A stretch of DNA of 64,000 nt from G963422745 sp965214285 (lineage in GTDB: Bacteria > Actinomycetota > Acidimicrobiia > Acidimicrobiales > Aldehydirespiratoraceae), in contig OZ243946.1 in the NCBI GenBank assembly GCA_965214285.1, positions 2,604,001 to 2,668,000 on the forward strand, given 5' to 3'. Under the pieces are notes generated by a model. It saw only the letters and a program-made list of their open reading frames with translations. It was not told the origin of the DNA and searched no databases. The position numbers and the translations under genes are program-made. This document shows positions 42,905 to 51,212 of this stretch, in pieces; the first letter of the stretch is position 1, and every line of letters begins with the position of its first letter.

Positions 42905-43516
42905 TCAGCTCCCAGCGTCGGGGACACTTGCGAACGTCACCACGGTAGCCCCGTAGCGCCTGTGGCGGCGGCTCTTGAATCCCGCGGGCAGCTCGATCCG
43001 GCGATCCGACTCGATGACGACGATCCCCGAGGCCGCCCCGGCATCGCCGCACAGCCCCAGCAGGGTCTGCCAGTCGTCGAAACAGTAAGGCGGATCGCAC
43101 AGCACCACGTCGAAGTCGCCTGCGGCCCGGTCTTCGGCCCGGCCTGCGGCCCGGTCTGCGGCCCGGTCTGCGGCCCGGTCTGCGGCCCAGCGCCGAAGAC
43201 AGGCGAAGACGTCGCCTGTGACCAGCTCGGCCCGCTCCGCCAAGCCCAGGCGACCCAGGTTGCGCGCCAGCACGTCCGCAGCCTCGGGATCGTGCTCGAC
43301 GAAGGTCGCCCGGGCGGCGCCGCGCGACAGCGCCTCTATGCCCAGAGCGCCTGAGCCCGCGAACAGATCGAGCACCCTGGCGCCGACCACCGCGCCGAGC
43401 GAGTGCAGCGAGTTGAACACCGCCTCGCGCACGCGGTCGCTGCTCGGGCGCACCCTGTCGCCTTCGGGCACCTCCAGGCGTCGCCCCCGCGCCGTGCCTG
43501 CCACCACCCTCACCAC
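42905..43516 (-). CDS. rsmD: 16S rRNA (guanine966-N2)-methyltransferase
   Basis: A 203-residue RsmD methyltransferase modifying 16S rRNA in the small subunit. It has the N-terminal VVAGTARGRRLEVPEGD, the SAM motif DLFAGSGALGIEALSRGA, and the catalytic DPPY at 141-144. Between strands, residues 111-133 are an expansion of AADR/AAGR units coded by a 12-base tandem repeat, absent from typical RsmD. It lies 18 bases after the recG-side gene order (recG, rsmD, coaD). Confidence 0.95.
   Translation of the reverse strand: MVRVVAGTARGRRLEVPEGDRVRPSSDRVREAVFNSLHSLGAVVGARVLDLFAGSGALGIEALSRGAARATFVEHDPEAADVLARNLGRLGLAERAELVTGDVFACLRRWAADRAADRAADRAAGRAEDRAAGDFDVVLCDPPYCFDDWQTLLGLCGDAGAASGIVVIESDRRIELPAGFKSRRHRRYGATVVTFASVPDAGS
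43121..43190. repeat. 12-base in-frame tandem repeat in rsmD
   Basis: About five copies of a GCGGCCCGGTCT-type unit encode repeated AADR/AAGR in the reverse direction. The run is inserted between the cofactor domain and the catalytic DPPY without breaking the frame. Confidence 0.9.
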
Positions 43517-43534
43517 GGTCGTCCGCCCGCCATC

Positions 43535-45682
43535 TCAGTCCTTCAGCAGGAAGTCCGTGTCATCGGCGCCCAGCATCACGTCGAGCTCGTCGGCCAGCTC
43601 CGGGTGCGCTTTGAGCTCGGGGTCAGCCGCGATGATCCCGATCGCCGCCTCGCGTGCCTTGATCACCCAGTCCTTGTCGCGGCGCAGCGATGCCAGCCGC
43701 AGGTCGTTGCTGCCCTTCTGGCGCACGCCCATGATCGTGCCCTCGCCGCGCAGCTCCAGGTCGTCCTCGGCGAGGCGGAACCCGTCGGTGGACGCCACCA
43801 GGGCCTCGAGGCGCTTCTCGCCGTCGTCGCTGACCGGCTCGGCCACCAGATAGCAGCTTCCCGGATGCCTGCCGCGGCCCACCCGTCCCCGGAGCTGGTG
43901 GAGCTGGGCGATGCCGAAGCGGTCGGCGTCGAGGATCACCATCACCGTGGCGTTGGGAACGTCGACACCCACCTCGATCACGGTGGTGGCGACCAGCACC
44001 TGAGTCGCCCCTGAGCGGAAGCCGGCCATGATCGCCTCCTTCTCCTCGCCCGCCATGCGCCCGTGCAGCAGCCCCAGGCGCAGGCCCGACAGCTCGCCGG
44101 CGGCAAGCGCCTCGAAGGTGTCGGTCGCAGAGCGCACGTCCAGGGCCTCGGACTCGCCGATCAGCGGGCACACCACATAGGCCTGGCGCCCCTCGGCTGC
44201 GGCCTGGCGCACCGCGTCCCAGGCCTGCGAGGCGTCGCCGAGGGCGTTGCGGACCCAGACGGTGGAGATCGGCGTGCGCCCAGGCGGCAGCTCGTCGATC
44301 ACGCTCTGGTCCAGGTCGCCGTAGACGGTCATCGCCGCGGTCCTCGGGATCGGCGTGGCGGTCATCACCAGCACGTCGGGGGTCGCTGCGCCTGTGCCCT
44401 TGTCGCGCAGCGCCGCCCGCTGCTCCACGCCGAAGCGGTGCTGCTCGTCGATCACCACCACCCCCAGCGAGGCGTAGTCCACGCTCTGTTGGATCAGGGC
44501 GTGGGTGCCGATGAGGATGTCGACCTTGCCGTCTGCCAGATCGGCCAGGATCGTGCGACGGGCCGCCGCGCCGACCTTGCCGATCAGCAGCTCCACGCGC
44601 AGCGGGCGCACGCCCAGCAGGCTGTCGGCGTCGCTCACCTCCAAGCCGTCGAGCAGCTCGCTGACCGACGAGTGGTGCTGCTCGGCGAGCACCTCGGTCG
44701 GCACCATCAGGGCGCCCTGATGCCCGCCCTGCACGGCGACCAGCAGCGCATGCACGGCCACCAGCGTCTTGCCCGAGCCCACGTCGCCCTGCAGCAGGCG
44801 GTGCATCGGGACCGGCTTGCGCAGGTCGTCGTCGATCTCGGCGATCGCCCGGCGCTGGGCGTCGGTGAGCTCAAACGGCAAGCCGTCGGCGAAGCGGCGC
44901 ACCAGGTCGCCGGCGGTCCGGTGCTCGAAGCCGACGAAGGTCCGCTCGGTGCGGCTCTTGCGGCGCACCAGCTCGAGCTGCACTCTCAGCAGCTCGTCGA
45001 ACACCAGGCGCTCGCGGGCGGACCGCTGGTCGTGGAAGGTCTCGGGCGTGTGGATCTGGCGAATGGCCGCATCGCGGCCCGCCAGGCCGAGCTCGCGGCG
45101 CAGCTCAGCCGGCACGGGGTCGGCGAAGCCCCTGGGGGCGCAGCGGCGCAGCGCCTCGGACACGAAGCCGGCGATCTCCCTGGTGGTGAGCCTCGTCTTC
45201 TCGGACTGCGGGTAGATGGGCACGATCCGCCCTGTCTGGTCGCCGACCCGATCCAGCACCGGGGAGGTCATCTGCGGCGCGCCGCGGAACCTCTCGAACT
45301 TGCCGTAGGCGAAGACCTGCATGCCCTCGCTGAGCTGCCGCTCGATCCATGGCTGGTTGAAGAAGGCCAGGGTGACGGCGCCGCTGGAGTCCGCGAGCAC
45401 CACGTGGGTGAGGGTCCGCCTGCCGCCGAGGCGACGGTTCGACACCTGGCGGACCTCGCCCAGCACGGTCACCTCGTCGCCGGGCTCGAGGTCGCCGATC
45501 AGGCCCTGGCGGGTGCGGTCGATGTAGCGCCGCGGATAATGCTGCAGCAGGTCGAGCAGGGTGGCGATCTCGTGTGCCGCCAGGCCGCGCAGCTTCGCCT
45601 GGGCCCTGCCGACGCTCTTGAGGCGCCCGATGCCGATCTCGTCGAGGTCGCGCAGCGTGAGCGGCGGATCGGCGGCCGGCAC
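43535..45682 (-). CDS. recG: ATP-dependent DNA helicase RecG
   Basis: A 715-residue RecG helicase that remodels stalled forks and branched DNA. The N-terminal wedge (OB-fold) domain includes LLQHYPRRYIDR and TVLGEVRQVSNRR. Helicase motifs follow: Walker A GDVGSGKT, DEQHRFG (motif II), TATPIPRT (III), the helicase C domain with LHGRMAGEEKE, VATTVIEVGVDVPNA, and QLRGRVGRGRHPG. The C-terminal TRG-like region and length are normal. It is co-directional with the FakA-like gene (16 bases upstream) and rsmD (18 bases downstream). Confidence 0.97.
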   Translation of the reverse strand: MPAADPPLTLRDLDEIGIGRLKSVGRAQAKLRGLAAHEIATLLDLLQHYPRRYIDRTRQGLIGDLEPGDEVTVLGEVRQVSNRRLGGRRTLTHVVLADSSGAVTLAFFNQPWIERQLSEGMQVFAYGKFERFRGAPQMTSPVLDRVGDQTGRIVPIYPQSEKTRLTTREIAGFVSEALRRCAPRGFADPVPAELRRELGLAGRDAAIRQIHTPETFHDQRSARERLVFDELLRVQLELVRRKSRTERTFVGFEHRTAGDLVRRFADGLPFELTDAQRRAIAEIDDDLRKPVPMHRLLQGDVGSGKTLVAVHALLVAVQGGHQGALMVPTEVLAEQHHSSVSELLDGLEVSDADSLLGVRPLRVELLIGKVGAAARRTILADLADGKVDILIGTHALIQQSVDYASLGVVVIDEQHRFGVEQRAALRDKGTGAATPDVLVMTATPIPRTAAMTVYGDLDQSVIDELPPGRTPISTVWVRNALGDASQAWDAVRQAAAEGRQAYVVCPLIGESEALDVRSATDTFEALAAGELSGLRLGLLHGRMAGEEKEAIMAGFRSGATQVLVATTVIEVGVDVPNATVMVILDADRFGIAQLHQLRGRVGRGRHPGSCYLVAEPVSDDGEKRLEALVASTDGFRLAEDDLELRGEGTIMGVRQKGSNDLRLASLRRDKDWVIKAREAAIGIIAADPELKAHPELADELDVMLGADDTDFLLKD

Positions 45683-45698
45683 CCGCGCCTGCTCCGTC

Positions 45699-47411
45699 CT
45701 ACTCCGCGCCGAACAGGTACGGGTACAGAGGCTGGTCGCCGTGCTGGGTGTCGACCTCCACGTCGGGATGGTGCTGTTCGAGCCAGGCCGTCACCAGTGC
45801 GGTCTCGCCGGGGTCGGCATCGGCGCCGACGATCACCGTCAGCAGCTCGTGGTCGGGGCCCAGGATGTATCCGAGGAGACCGATGGCGGCCTCGGGGGCC
45901 GATCCGGCGACGGCCGCTATGCCGCTGCGGGTCAGGCCCAGCCAGTCGCCTTCGGCCACGGGCCCGGCCTCGGAGGCGGCGTCGCGCACCGCCTGGGTGA
46001 CCTCGCCGGTGGTCACGTCGCCGATGGCCGCGCTCATCGCCGCCGCATTGTCGTCGCCGCCCGAGAGCGGGTCGTAGCTCATCAGGCAGGTGAGCGCCTC
46101 GGGCACGCTGCGGGTCGGCACCACCCTCACGCTGCGGGCGCTCTGCGAATCGACCTGCTCGGCCACGCCGATGATGTTCTTGTTGTTGGGCAGGATCACC
46201 ACTTCTGCGGCGTTGACCGCCTCCGCCGCGCTCAGCAGGTCGGCGGTGGACGGGTTCATCGTCTGGCCGCCTGCCACCACCGCCTGCACGCCCATCGAGC
46301 GCAGGATCCTGACCATGCCCGCGCCCGCTCCGACCGCCACCACAGCGGTCGTGACCGCGGGTGCATCAGGGTCCGGCCCGTGGCCGAACTGGGCTTCTGC
46401 AGCGGCTTGCGCGGCTTCTTGGGCGGCTTGCTGCTCGGCGAGCTGGTGCAGCAGGTCGGTGACCTTGATCCGGCGCGGCCTGCCGACATCGATGCCGCAC
46501 TCGATGGCCGCGCCGACGTCGTCGCAGTGAATGTGGCAGTTGAACAGGCCGTCGCCGCCGACCACCACTATCGAGTCGCCCACCTCCGCCCAGGCCGCCT
46601 TGAAGCCCTCTATCGACTCGTCGGGGGCCTCCAGCAGGAACATCACCTCGTAGTGCAGGTCGGCGATCGAGCCGCCTGAGCCTTGGGCTGCGGCCCGCGG
46701 CTGCTCGGCGGCGCGGGGCGGGGCGCCGGGTTCGGGCTGCGCTTGGCCGCCATGGCGGCGGTTGGCGGGCACGACCACGTCGGGGGCCGGGATCGGGCGC
46801 TCGTCGGCCACCCACAGCGCGGCGTCGAACAGCAGCAGCAGGCCCAGGCCGCCAGCGTCGACCACGCCCGCCTCGGCCAGCACCGCCAGCAGCTCCGGCG
46901 TGCGCTTCAGCGATGCGTCGCCCTCGGCACGCGTCGCCTCGAGCACCGCCAGCAAGTCGCCGCCTGCGGCCGCGGCCTGCGCAGCGGCGTCGCCTGCCTC
47001 GCGGGCGACGGTGAGGATGGTGCCCTCGACCGGGTTGCCCACCGCACCGTAGGCGTCCGCGGCTGCTGCGGTCACCGCCTCGGCGAAGGTCGCCCCGTCG
47101 ATGCGCTCACGGCCCTTGGCCACCCCGGCGAAGCCCCGCAGGATCTGCGACATGATCACGCCGCTGTTGCCGCGGGCGCCCATCAGCGAGCCGTGGGCGA
47201 TGGCGGCGCACACCCCCTCCAGGCTGTCGGTGGCGCCGGCGAGCTCGTCCACGACCGAGCCGATGGTGAGCGCCATGTTGGTGCCGGTGTCGCCGTCGGG
47301 CACCGGGTACACGTTGAGGTCGTTGATGATCCCGCGGTGTGAGTCCAGGGCGTTGCGATAGGCGACCACCACGGCCCGCAGGTCCGCAGCGCCGAGAGAG
47401 TCCAGGGCCAC
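45699..47411 (-). CDS. DAK2 domain protein (FakA-like fatty acid kinase)
   Basis: A 570-residue protein of the DAK2/FakA type, which phosphorylates a fatty acid held by a FakB (DegV-fold) protein. The N-terminal kinase domain has VYPVPDGDTGTNM with the metal-binding Asp39/Asp41, and GSLMGARGNSGVIMSQILRG. DegV-like and FakB-binding domains follow in the C-terminal half (SRVVPTRSVPEALTCLMSYD, CHIHCDDVGAAIE). A Pro/Gln linker occurs near 225-250. It heads the recG-rsmD-coaD operon; rpmB, the usual divergent neighbour, is replaced here by a cold-shock-like gene. Confidence 0.92.
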   Translation of the reverse strand: MALDSLGAADLRAVVVAYRNALDSHRGIINDLNVYPVPDGDTGTNMALTIGSVVDELAGATDSLEGVCAAIAHGSLMGARGNSGVIMSQILRGFAGVAKGRERIDGATFAEAVTAAAADAYGAVGNPVEGTILTVAREAGDAAAQAAAAGGDLLAVLEATRAEGDASLKRTPELLAVLAEAGVVDAGGLGLLLLFDAALWVADERPIPAPDVVVPANRRHGGQAQPEPGAPPRAAEQPRAAAQGSGGSIADLHYEVMFLLEAPDESIEGFKAAWAEVGDSIVVVGGDGLFNCHIHCDDVGAAIECGIDVGRPRRIKVTDLLHQLAEQQAAQEAAQAAAEAQFGHGPDPDAPAVTTAVVAVGAGAGMVRILRSMGVQAVVAGGQTMNPSTADLLSAAEAVNAAEVVILPNNKNIIGVAEQVDSQSARSVRVVPTRSVPEALTCLMSYDPLSGGDDNAAAMSAAIGDVTTGEVTQAVRDAASEAGPVAEGDWLGLTRSGIAAVAGSAPEAAIGLLGYILGPDHELLTVIVGADADPGETALVTAWLEQHHPDVEVDTQHGDQPLYPYLFGAE

Positions 47412-47460
47412 GGGCGTCGATAGTACCCATCGCCGGCGGCGTGGCTACGCTTGGCGGCCC

Positions 47461-47682
47461 ATGCAGGGCGTGATCAAGAGCTACGACCCGGTCACCGGCG
47501 ACGGCGTGCTGGTCGCCGAGAGCGACTTCGCAGAGATCGACCTCTCCCCCGACGCCCTGGAGGGCTCGCTGTTTCGGATGCTGCGGCCCGGCCAGCGGGT
47601 GCAGTACGACCTCGACGACGCAGGCCTGGCCACCGCCCTGCGCCTCGGCTCCGAGGTCGACATGGGCACCCCCGAGCTCTGA
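47461..47682 (+). CDS. Cold-shock-like small OB-fold protein
   Basis: A 73-residue protein with the outline of a cold-shock domain: QGVIKSYDPVTGDGVLVAESD, then LFRMLRPGQRVQYDLDDAG. The RNA-binding RNP1 pattern (KGFGFI in CspA) is degenerate here (TGDGVL), and there are few aromatics, so nucleic-acid binding may be weak or lost. ATG 47461 is 9 bases after a TACGCT hexamer. It stands alone, diverging from the FakA-like gene. Confidence 0.75.
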   Translation: MQGVIKSYDPVTGDGVLVAESDFAEIDLSPDALEGSLFRMLRPGQRVQYDLDDAGLATALRLGSEVDMGTPEL

Positions 47683-47747
47683 GCACCCTGAGCCTTCTCG
47701 GCACAGACGGGCCGCAGGGTCAAGCCGTCGCGGCCCGATCCGGCGGG

Positions 47748-48002
47748 CTAGGCCTCATCGGCCGGCGCGATGTGGATGATCGGGCACAGCAGGGTGCGCT
47801 CGACGCCTGGGATCCTGCCGATGGTGTTGACCACCACCGAGCCGAGCTCGTCCATGTCGTCCGCGGATGCCCGGGTGATCACGTCGTAGGGCCCCATCGC
47901 CACCTCGGCGGTGATCACCGACTCCAGCGCTCCCACGGCTTGGGCCACGTCGCCGGCTGCGCCGACCTCGGCCTGGATCAGGATGTAGGCATTGACGGCC
48001 AT
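47748..48002 (-). CDS. AsnC/Lrp-type ligand-binding (RAM) domain protein
   Basis: An 84-residue stand-alone RAM domain: AYILIQAEVGAAGDVAQA, then VAMGPYDVITRASADDMDEL and IGRIPGVERTLLC. There is no DNA-binding helix-turn-helix, as in stand-alone SraA-like proteins. It may sense an amino acid and act as a partner or as an enzyme effector. It diverges from pckA across about 70 bases. Confidence 0.88.
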   Translation of the reverse strand: MAVNAYILIQAEVGAAGDVAQAVGALESVITAEVAMGPYDVITRASADDMDELGSVVVNTIGRIPGVERTLLCPIIHIAPADEA

Positions 48003-48073
48003 CGACAGGCACCTCCACGTCTCGCTGCGCTCACGATACCCTCAGCGATCCCGTCCGCTCAGGAAGAATTCAC

Positions 48074-49735
48074 ATGACAACCGTTGCCGAGGTCGCCGCC
48101 CAGCTCGAAGCCGCTTACGGACTGAGCGGGCCAGAGCTCCGCTACGGGCTCTCCCAGGACGAGCTGTTCGCCGAGGCCGTCGCCAACGACCGGGGGCGGG
48201 TGTCGCTCGACGGCGCAGACGACGACCAGAAGGCCTGGGCCACCGCGCTGGGCGCAGAAGGCCCGCTGGTCTTCTACACCGACCCGGCGTGCACCGGCCG
48301 ACCCGTCGGCGACACCTTCTGCGTGGACCGCCCCGCCACCACCGACCGGCTCTGGTGGAAGCCCGGCTTCGCCCGCTTCGATGCCGACGACTTCGACGCC
48401 CTGCTGCCGCGGGTGATCGAGCACCTCAACACCCGTGGCCGCCACCTATACGTGGCCGACCTGTTCTGCGGCAAGCACCGCGAGTACGCCGAGGAGTACC
48501 GCTTCGTCGGCGAGTACGCCACGCACGCCTACTTCTGCAACATCATGCTGCCCCAGCAGATCCGCGACGACGCCGACCGGGCCGAGCGGGGCTGGACCCT
48601 CATCAACGTGCCCTCGTTTCGCTGCGATCCCGCCCGTGACGGCACCCGCTCGGACCGTGCCGTGATCATCGACATCGAGCGCCACACCGCCCTGGTGCTG
48701 GGCCGCGCCGACTACTGCGGGATCAACAAGAAGGCCATGTTCACGATCATGAACTTCGTGCTTCCCGAGGACGGCCAGCTCTCGATGCACTGCTCGGCCA
48801 ACGTCGGCAGCTCCGGCGGGGCGATCCTCTTCGGCCTGTCGGGCACCGGCAAGACCACGCTGTCGGCCGATCCCGACCGCGAGCTGATCGGCGACGACGA
48901 GCACATGTGGACCGAGGCCGGCATCTCCAACCTGGAGAACGGCTGCTACGCCAAGCTCATCGACCTCGACAAGACCGACGAGCCGGTGATCGCCGCGGCC
49001 CTTCAGATGAAGGGCACCCTGATCGAGAACGTGCCGCCGCTGCCGGGCGTGCCCCTGGGCCGCACCCATCCCCAGGACTTGGACCTGAGCGACCGCTCGA
49101 TCACCGAGAACACCCGCTTCGCCTACCCGCTGGCCTGCAACCCCAACGTCTGCGAAGACGAGTCCGGCCCGCATCCGAGCTCGATCGTGCTGTTGACCGC
49201 GGACGCCTTCGGGGTGTTCCCGCCGGTTTCGGTCCTCGACGAGTCCGAGGCCATGTACCACTTCGTGATGGGCTTCACCTCCAAGCTGGCGGGCACCGAG
49301 GTGGGCGTCAGCGAGCCCGAGCCGAGCTTCTCGGCGTGCTTCGGCGCCGCCTTCATGTCGCAGAAGCCGATGGTGTACGCCAGGCTGCTGGCGGATCGCA
49401 TGTCCGAGCACGACGCCCGCTGCATCCTGTTGAACACCGGCTGGAGCGGCGGGCCCTACGGCACGGGCGCCCGGATGGCCCTGGACGACACCCGTGCACT
49501 GCTCGACGCCGCCCTCAATGGCGACTTCGACGACGTGGAGCTGCGCACCGAGCCCACCCTGGGCCTGCGGATGCCGGTCACCTGCCCCGGCGTGGACGAC
49601 ACCATCTTGAACCCCCGCGACACCTGGGACGACCCCGAGGCATACGACCGAGCCGCCGCCCGGCTGCGCTCGATGTTCCAGGAGAACTACGCCGAGCAGG
49701 GCTACGCCGAGCTGGGCATCGAAGCCGCAATGTAG
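48074..49735 (+). CDS. pckA: Phosphoenolpyruvate carboxykinase (ATP)
   Basis: A 553-residue gluconeogenic enzyme converting oxaloacetate and ATP to PEP. ATP-type signatures are HCSANVGSSGGAILFGLSGT ending in the kinase loop GLSGTGKTTLS, IGDDEHMWTEAGISNLENG with the metal-binding Asp-Asp, and NPRDTWDD. Many actinobacteria instead use the GTP-dependent enzyme, so the ATP type is a lineage marker. It starts at ATG 48074 with a GAGG-like AGGAAG upstream and is convergent with a small membrane protein gene. Confidence 0.96.
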   Translation: MTTVAEVAAQLEAAYGLSGPELRYGLSQDELFAEAVANDRGRVSLDGADDDQKAWATALGAEGPLVFYTDPACTGRPVGDTFCVDRPATTDRLWWKPGFARFDADDFDALLPRVIEHLNTRGRHLYVADLFCGKHREYAEEYRFVGEYATHAYFCNIMLPQQIRDDADRAERGWTLINVPSFRCDPARDGTRSDRAVIIDIERHTALVLGRADYCGINKKAMFTIMNFVLPEDGQLSMHCSANVGSSGGAILFGLSGTGKTTLSADPDRELIGDDEHMWTEAGISNLENGCYAKLIDLDKTDEPVIAAALQMKGTLIENVPPLPGVPLGRTHPQDLDLSDRSITENTRFAYPLACNPNVCEDESGPHPSSIVLLTADAFGVFPPVSVLDESEAMYHFVMGFTSKLAGTEVGVSEPEPSFSACFGAAFMSQKPMVYARLLADRMSEHDARCILLNTGWSGGPYGTGARMALDDTRALLDAALNGDFDDVELRTEPTLGLRMPVTCPGVDDTILNPRDTWDDPEAYDRAAARLRSMFQENYAEQGYAELGIEAAM

Positions 49736-49776
49736 GCGCCCGCCGCGCCCGCGTCGCTGGTTCGGCTGGACCCCGC

Positions 49777-50127
49777 TCAGATGAACATGGCCCGGATGCC
49801 CAGGCCCATCAGCCACAGGCTGCCCAGCCCATAAAGCAGATACGGCCGCTCGCGCATCTCGCTGCGGTAGGCGTAGATCACGCCCACGCTCATGAAGGCG
49901 GCGAAGCCGTAGAGCTGGTGCTGGCCGCCCACGATGTCGTCGCGGATCTGGCGCACCACGCCCAGCGCCACCTGCAGGATCACCAGCGCCTGAGCGACGA
50001 CCACGCCGGCCCAGACGGCCCTGCGGCGCAGGCGGGGCCACTGGTGCGCGGCCAGCGCCCACAGGCCGACCGCGCCGTTGGCGATCATGAACGGCCAGGC
50101 GACCCAGGCGTGCAGGTCGTCGATCAC
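49777..50127 (-). CDS. Small four-helix membrane protein
   Basis: A 116-residue protein with about four membrane segments: WPFMIANGAVGLWALAAH, AVWAGVVVAQALVILQVALG, YGFAAFMSVGVIYAY and YGLGSLWLMGLGIRAMF. His and Arg between helices 2 and 3 (QIRDDIVGGQHQLYG) resemble heme- or quinone-binding membrane proteins, but nothing decides it. It is convergent with pckA. Function unknown. Confidence 0.75.
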   Translation of the reverse strand: MIDDLHAWVAWPFMIANGAVGLWALAAHQWPRLRRRAVWAGVVVAQALVILQVALGVVRQIRDDIVGGQHQLYGFAAFMSVGVIYAYRSEMRERPYLLYGLGSLWLMGLGIRAMFI

Positions 50128-50199
50128 CTCGTGGCGTCGCCTTGCACGGTCAGCCGGCCTTTCGGCTTGCAGGACCGTTCCGCATGTCGGCCGGCACTG

Positions 50200-51126
50200 T
50201 CAGCCGGCCCGGGAGGCAGGGTCACCGATGGCAGCGTAGATGTCGGTCGCATACGGCTCGCCGCTGTGTGTCGCCTGGCGCAGCACGTACCACTCGGTGC
50301 CGAACACCCGCCTGAACATCTCGGGCGGCATCGCGAGGAACACCGAGTCCTCGCCGATCTGCGAGGCGTGCGCGGCCATGGCAGCCCGCTTGCGCTCGAT
50401 CCAGGGAGTCACGTCGACTGCATGGGTGATGGCCGCGCCCGGGGTCCCGAACATCTCGTGGTCCAGCTCGGCAGCAGCCGCCTGCTCTGCGTCCGCCGCC
50501 TGAGGACCCGTCGTCTGCTCCCCGGCCTCCAAAGCACCCGAAGACCCATCGCTGTCGTCGCCGGCCTCAGGGGCACCGCCGGAGGGGCTCTGCGCTGCTG
50601 CCATGGCCTCGATCTCGGCGAACGCCGACCTCATGGTCTCGCGGTGCATCGTCGACTCGAACACCAGCGGCGTGCCTGCCAGCTCGGCGGCCAGCTCGCC
50701 CACCCGGTGGACCTGCAGGTGGTCGGGATGCCCGTAGCCGCCGATCTCGTCGTAGATCGTGAGCAGGTCTGCGGACTCCTCGTCGAGAATGCCTGCCAGG
50801 CGCCGTGCGGCCTCTCCGACGTCGGCCTGCCAGAAGCTCCCGGGGTCGTCGTTGGCCCGGTCGCCCGCCATGCCGCTGTCCCGGTAGCCCAGGTACTCCA
50901 CCCGGTGTACGCCGATGATCTGCGCCGCTGCCTGCAGCTCGGCCAGGCGGACCTCGGCAAGGCTCGTGCCCGACAGGTCGGTCTGCGGGCTCGGCTCGCC
51001 CATGGCGCCGTCGGTGGCGCACACCAGGATCACACGATGGCCCTGCTCGACGCCTTGCATCATGGTGCCCGAGGTGGCGATCGCCTCGTCGTCAGGATGG
51101 GCGTGGACGAAGACCGCCGTGGCCAT
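50200..51126 (-). CDS. PIG-L family deacetylase (MshB/Mca-like)
   Basis: A 308-residue zinc-dependent deacetylase. The metal motif FVHAHPDDEA gives His10 and Asp13, and GGYGHPDHLQVHR the third ligand. Members deacetylate GlcNAc-inositol in mycothiol synthesis (MshB) or cleave mycothiol conjugates (Mca); the sequence alone does not decide. A Gly/Ser/Ala-rich insertion (about 185-225) is unusual. I start at ATG 51126, GTG and upstream in-frame extension being unlikely. A diverged copy of its 5' end lies 74 bases upstream. Confidence 0.92.
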   Translation of the reverse strand: MATAVFVHAHPDDEAIATSGTMMQGVEQGHRVILVCATDGAMGEPSPQTDLSGTSLAEVRLAELQAAAQIIGVHRVEYLGYRDSGMAGDRANDDPGSFWQADVGEAARRLAGILDEESADLLTIYDEIGGYGHPDHLQVHRVGELAAELAGTPLVFESTMHRETMRSAFAEIEAMAAAQSPSGGAPEAGDDSDGSSGALEAGEQTTGPQAADAEQAAAAELDHEMFGTPGAAITHAVDVTPWIERKRAAMAAHASQIGEDSVFLAMPPEMFRRVFGTEWYVLRQATHSGEPYATDIYAAIGDPASRAG

Positions 51127-51174
51127 GCTCAGGCCGCCTCCCCGACCGCGGGAGCACCCCGGCCGCCCAGCACC

Positions 51175-51212
51175 GCGTGGACGAACACAGCCGTAGCCGC
51201 GCTCAGGCCACC
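51175..51212 (-). pseudogene. Partial duplicate of the PIG-L gene 5' end
   Basis: The 38 bases at 51175-51212 match 51101-51138 with about six differences, an offset of 74 bases. The matching part covers the stop region of the preceding gene and the first 9 codons of the deacetylase, but the start ATG has become GCG and the HPDDE motif is lost. It spans the CoA-transferase stop codon. It is a small local duplication relic. Confidence 0.6.
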
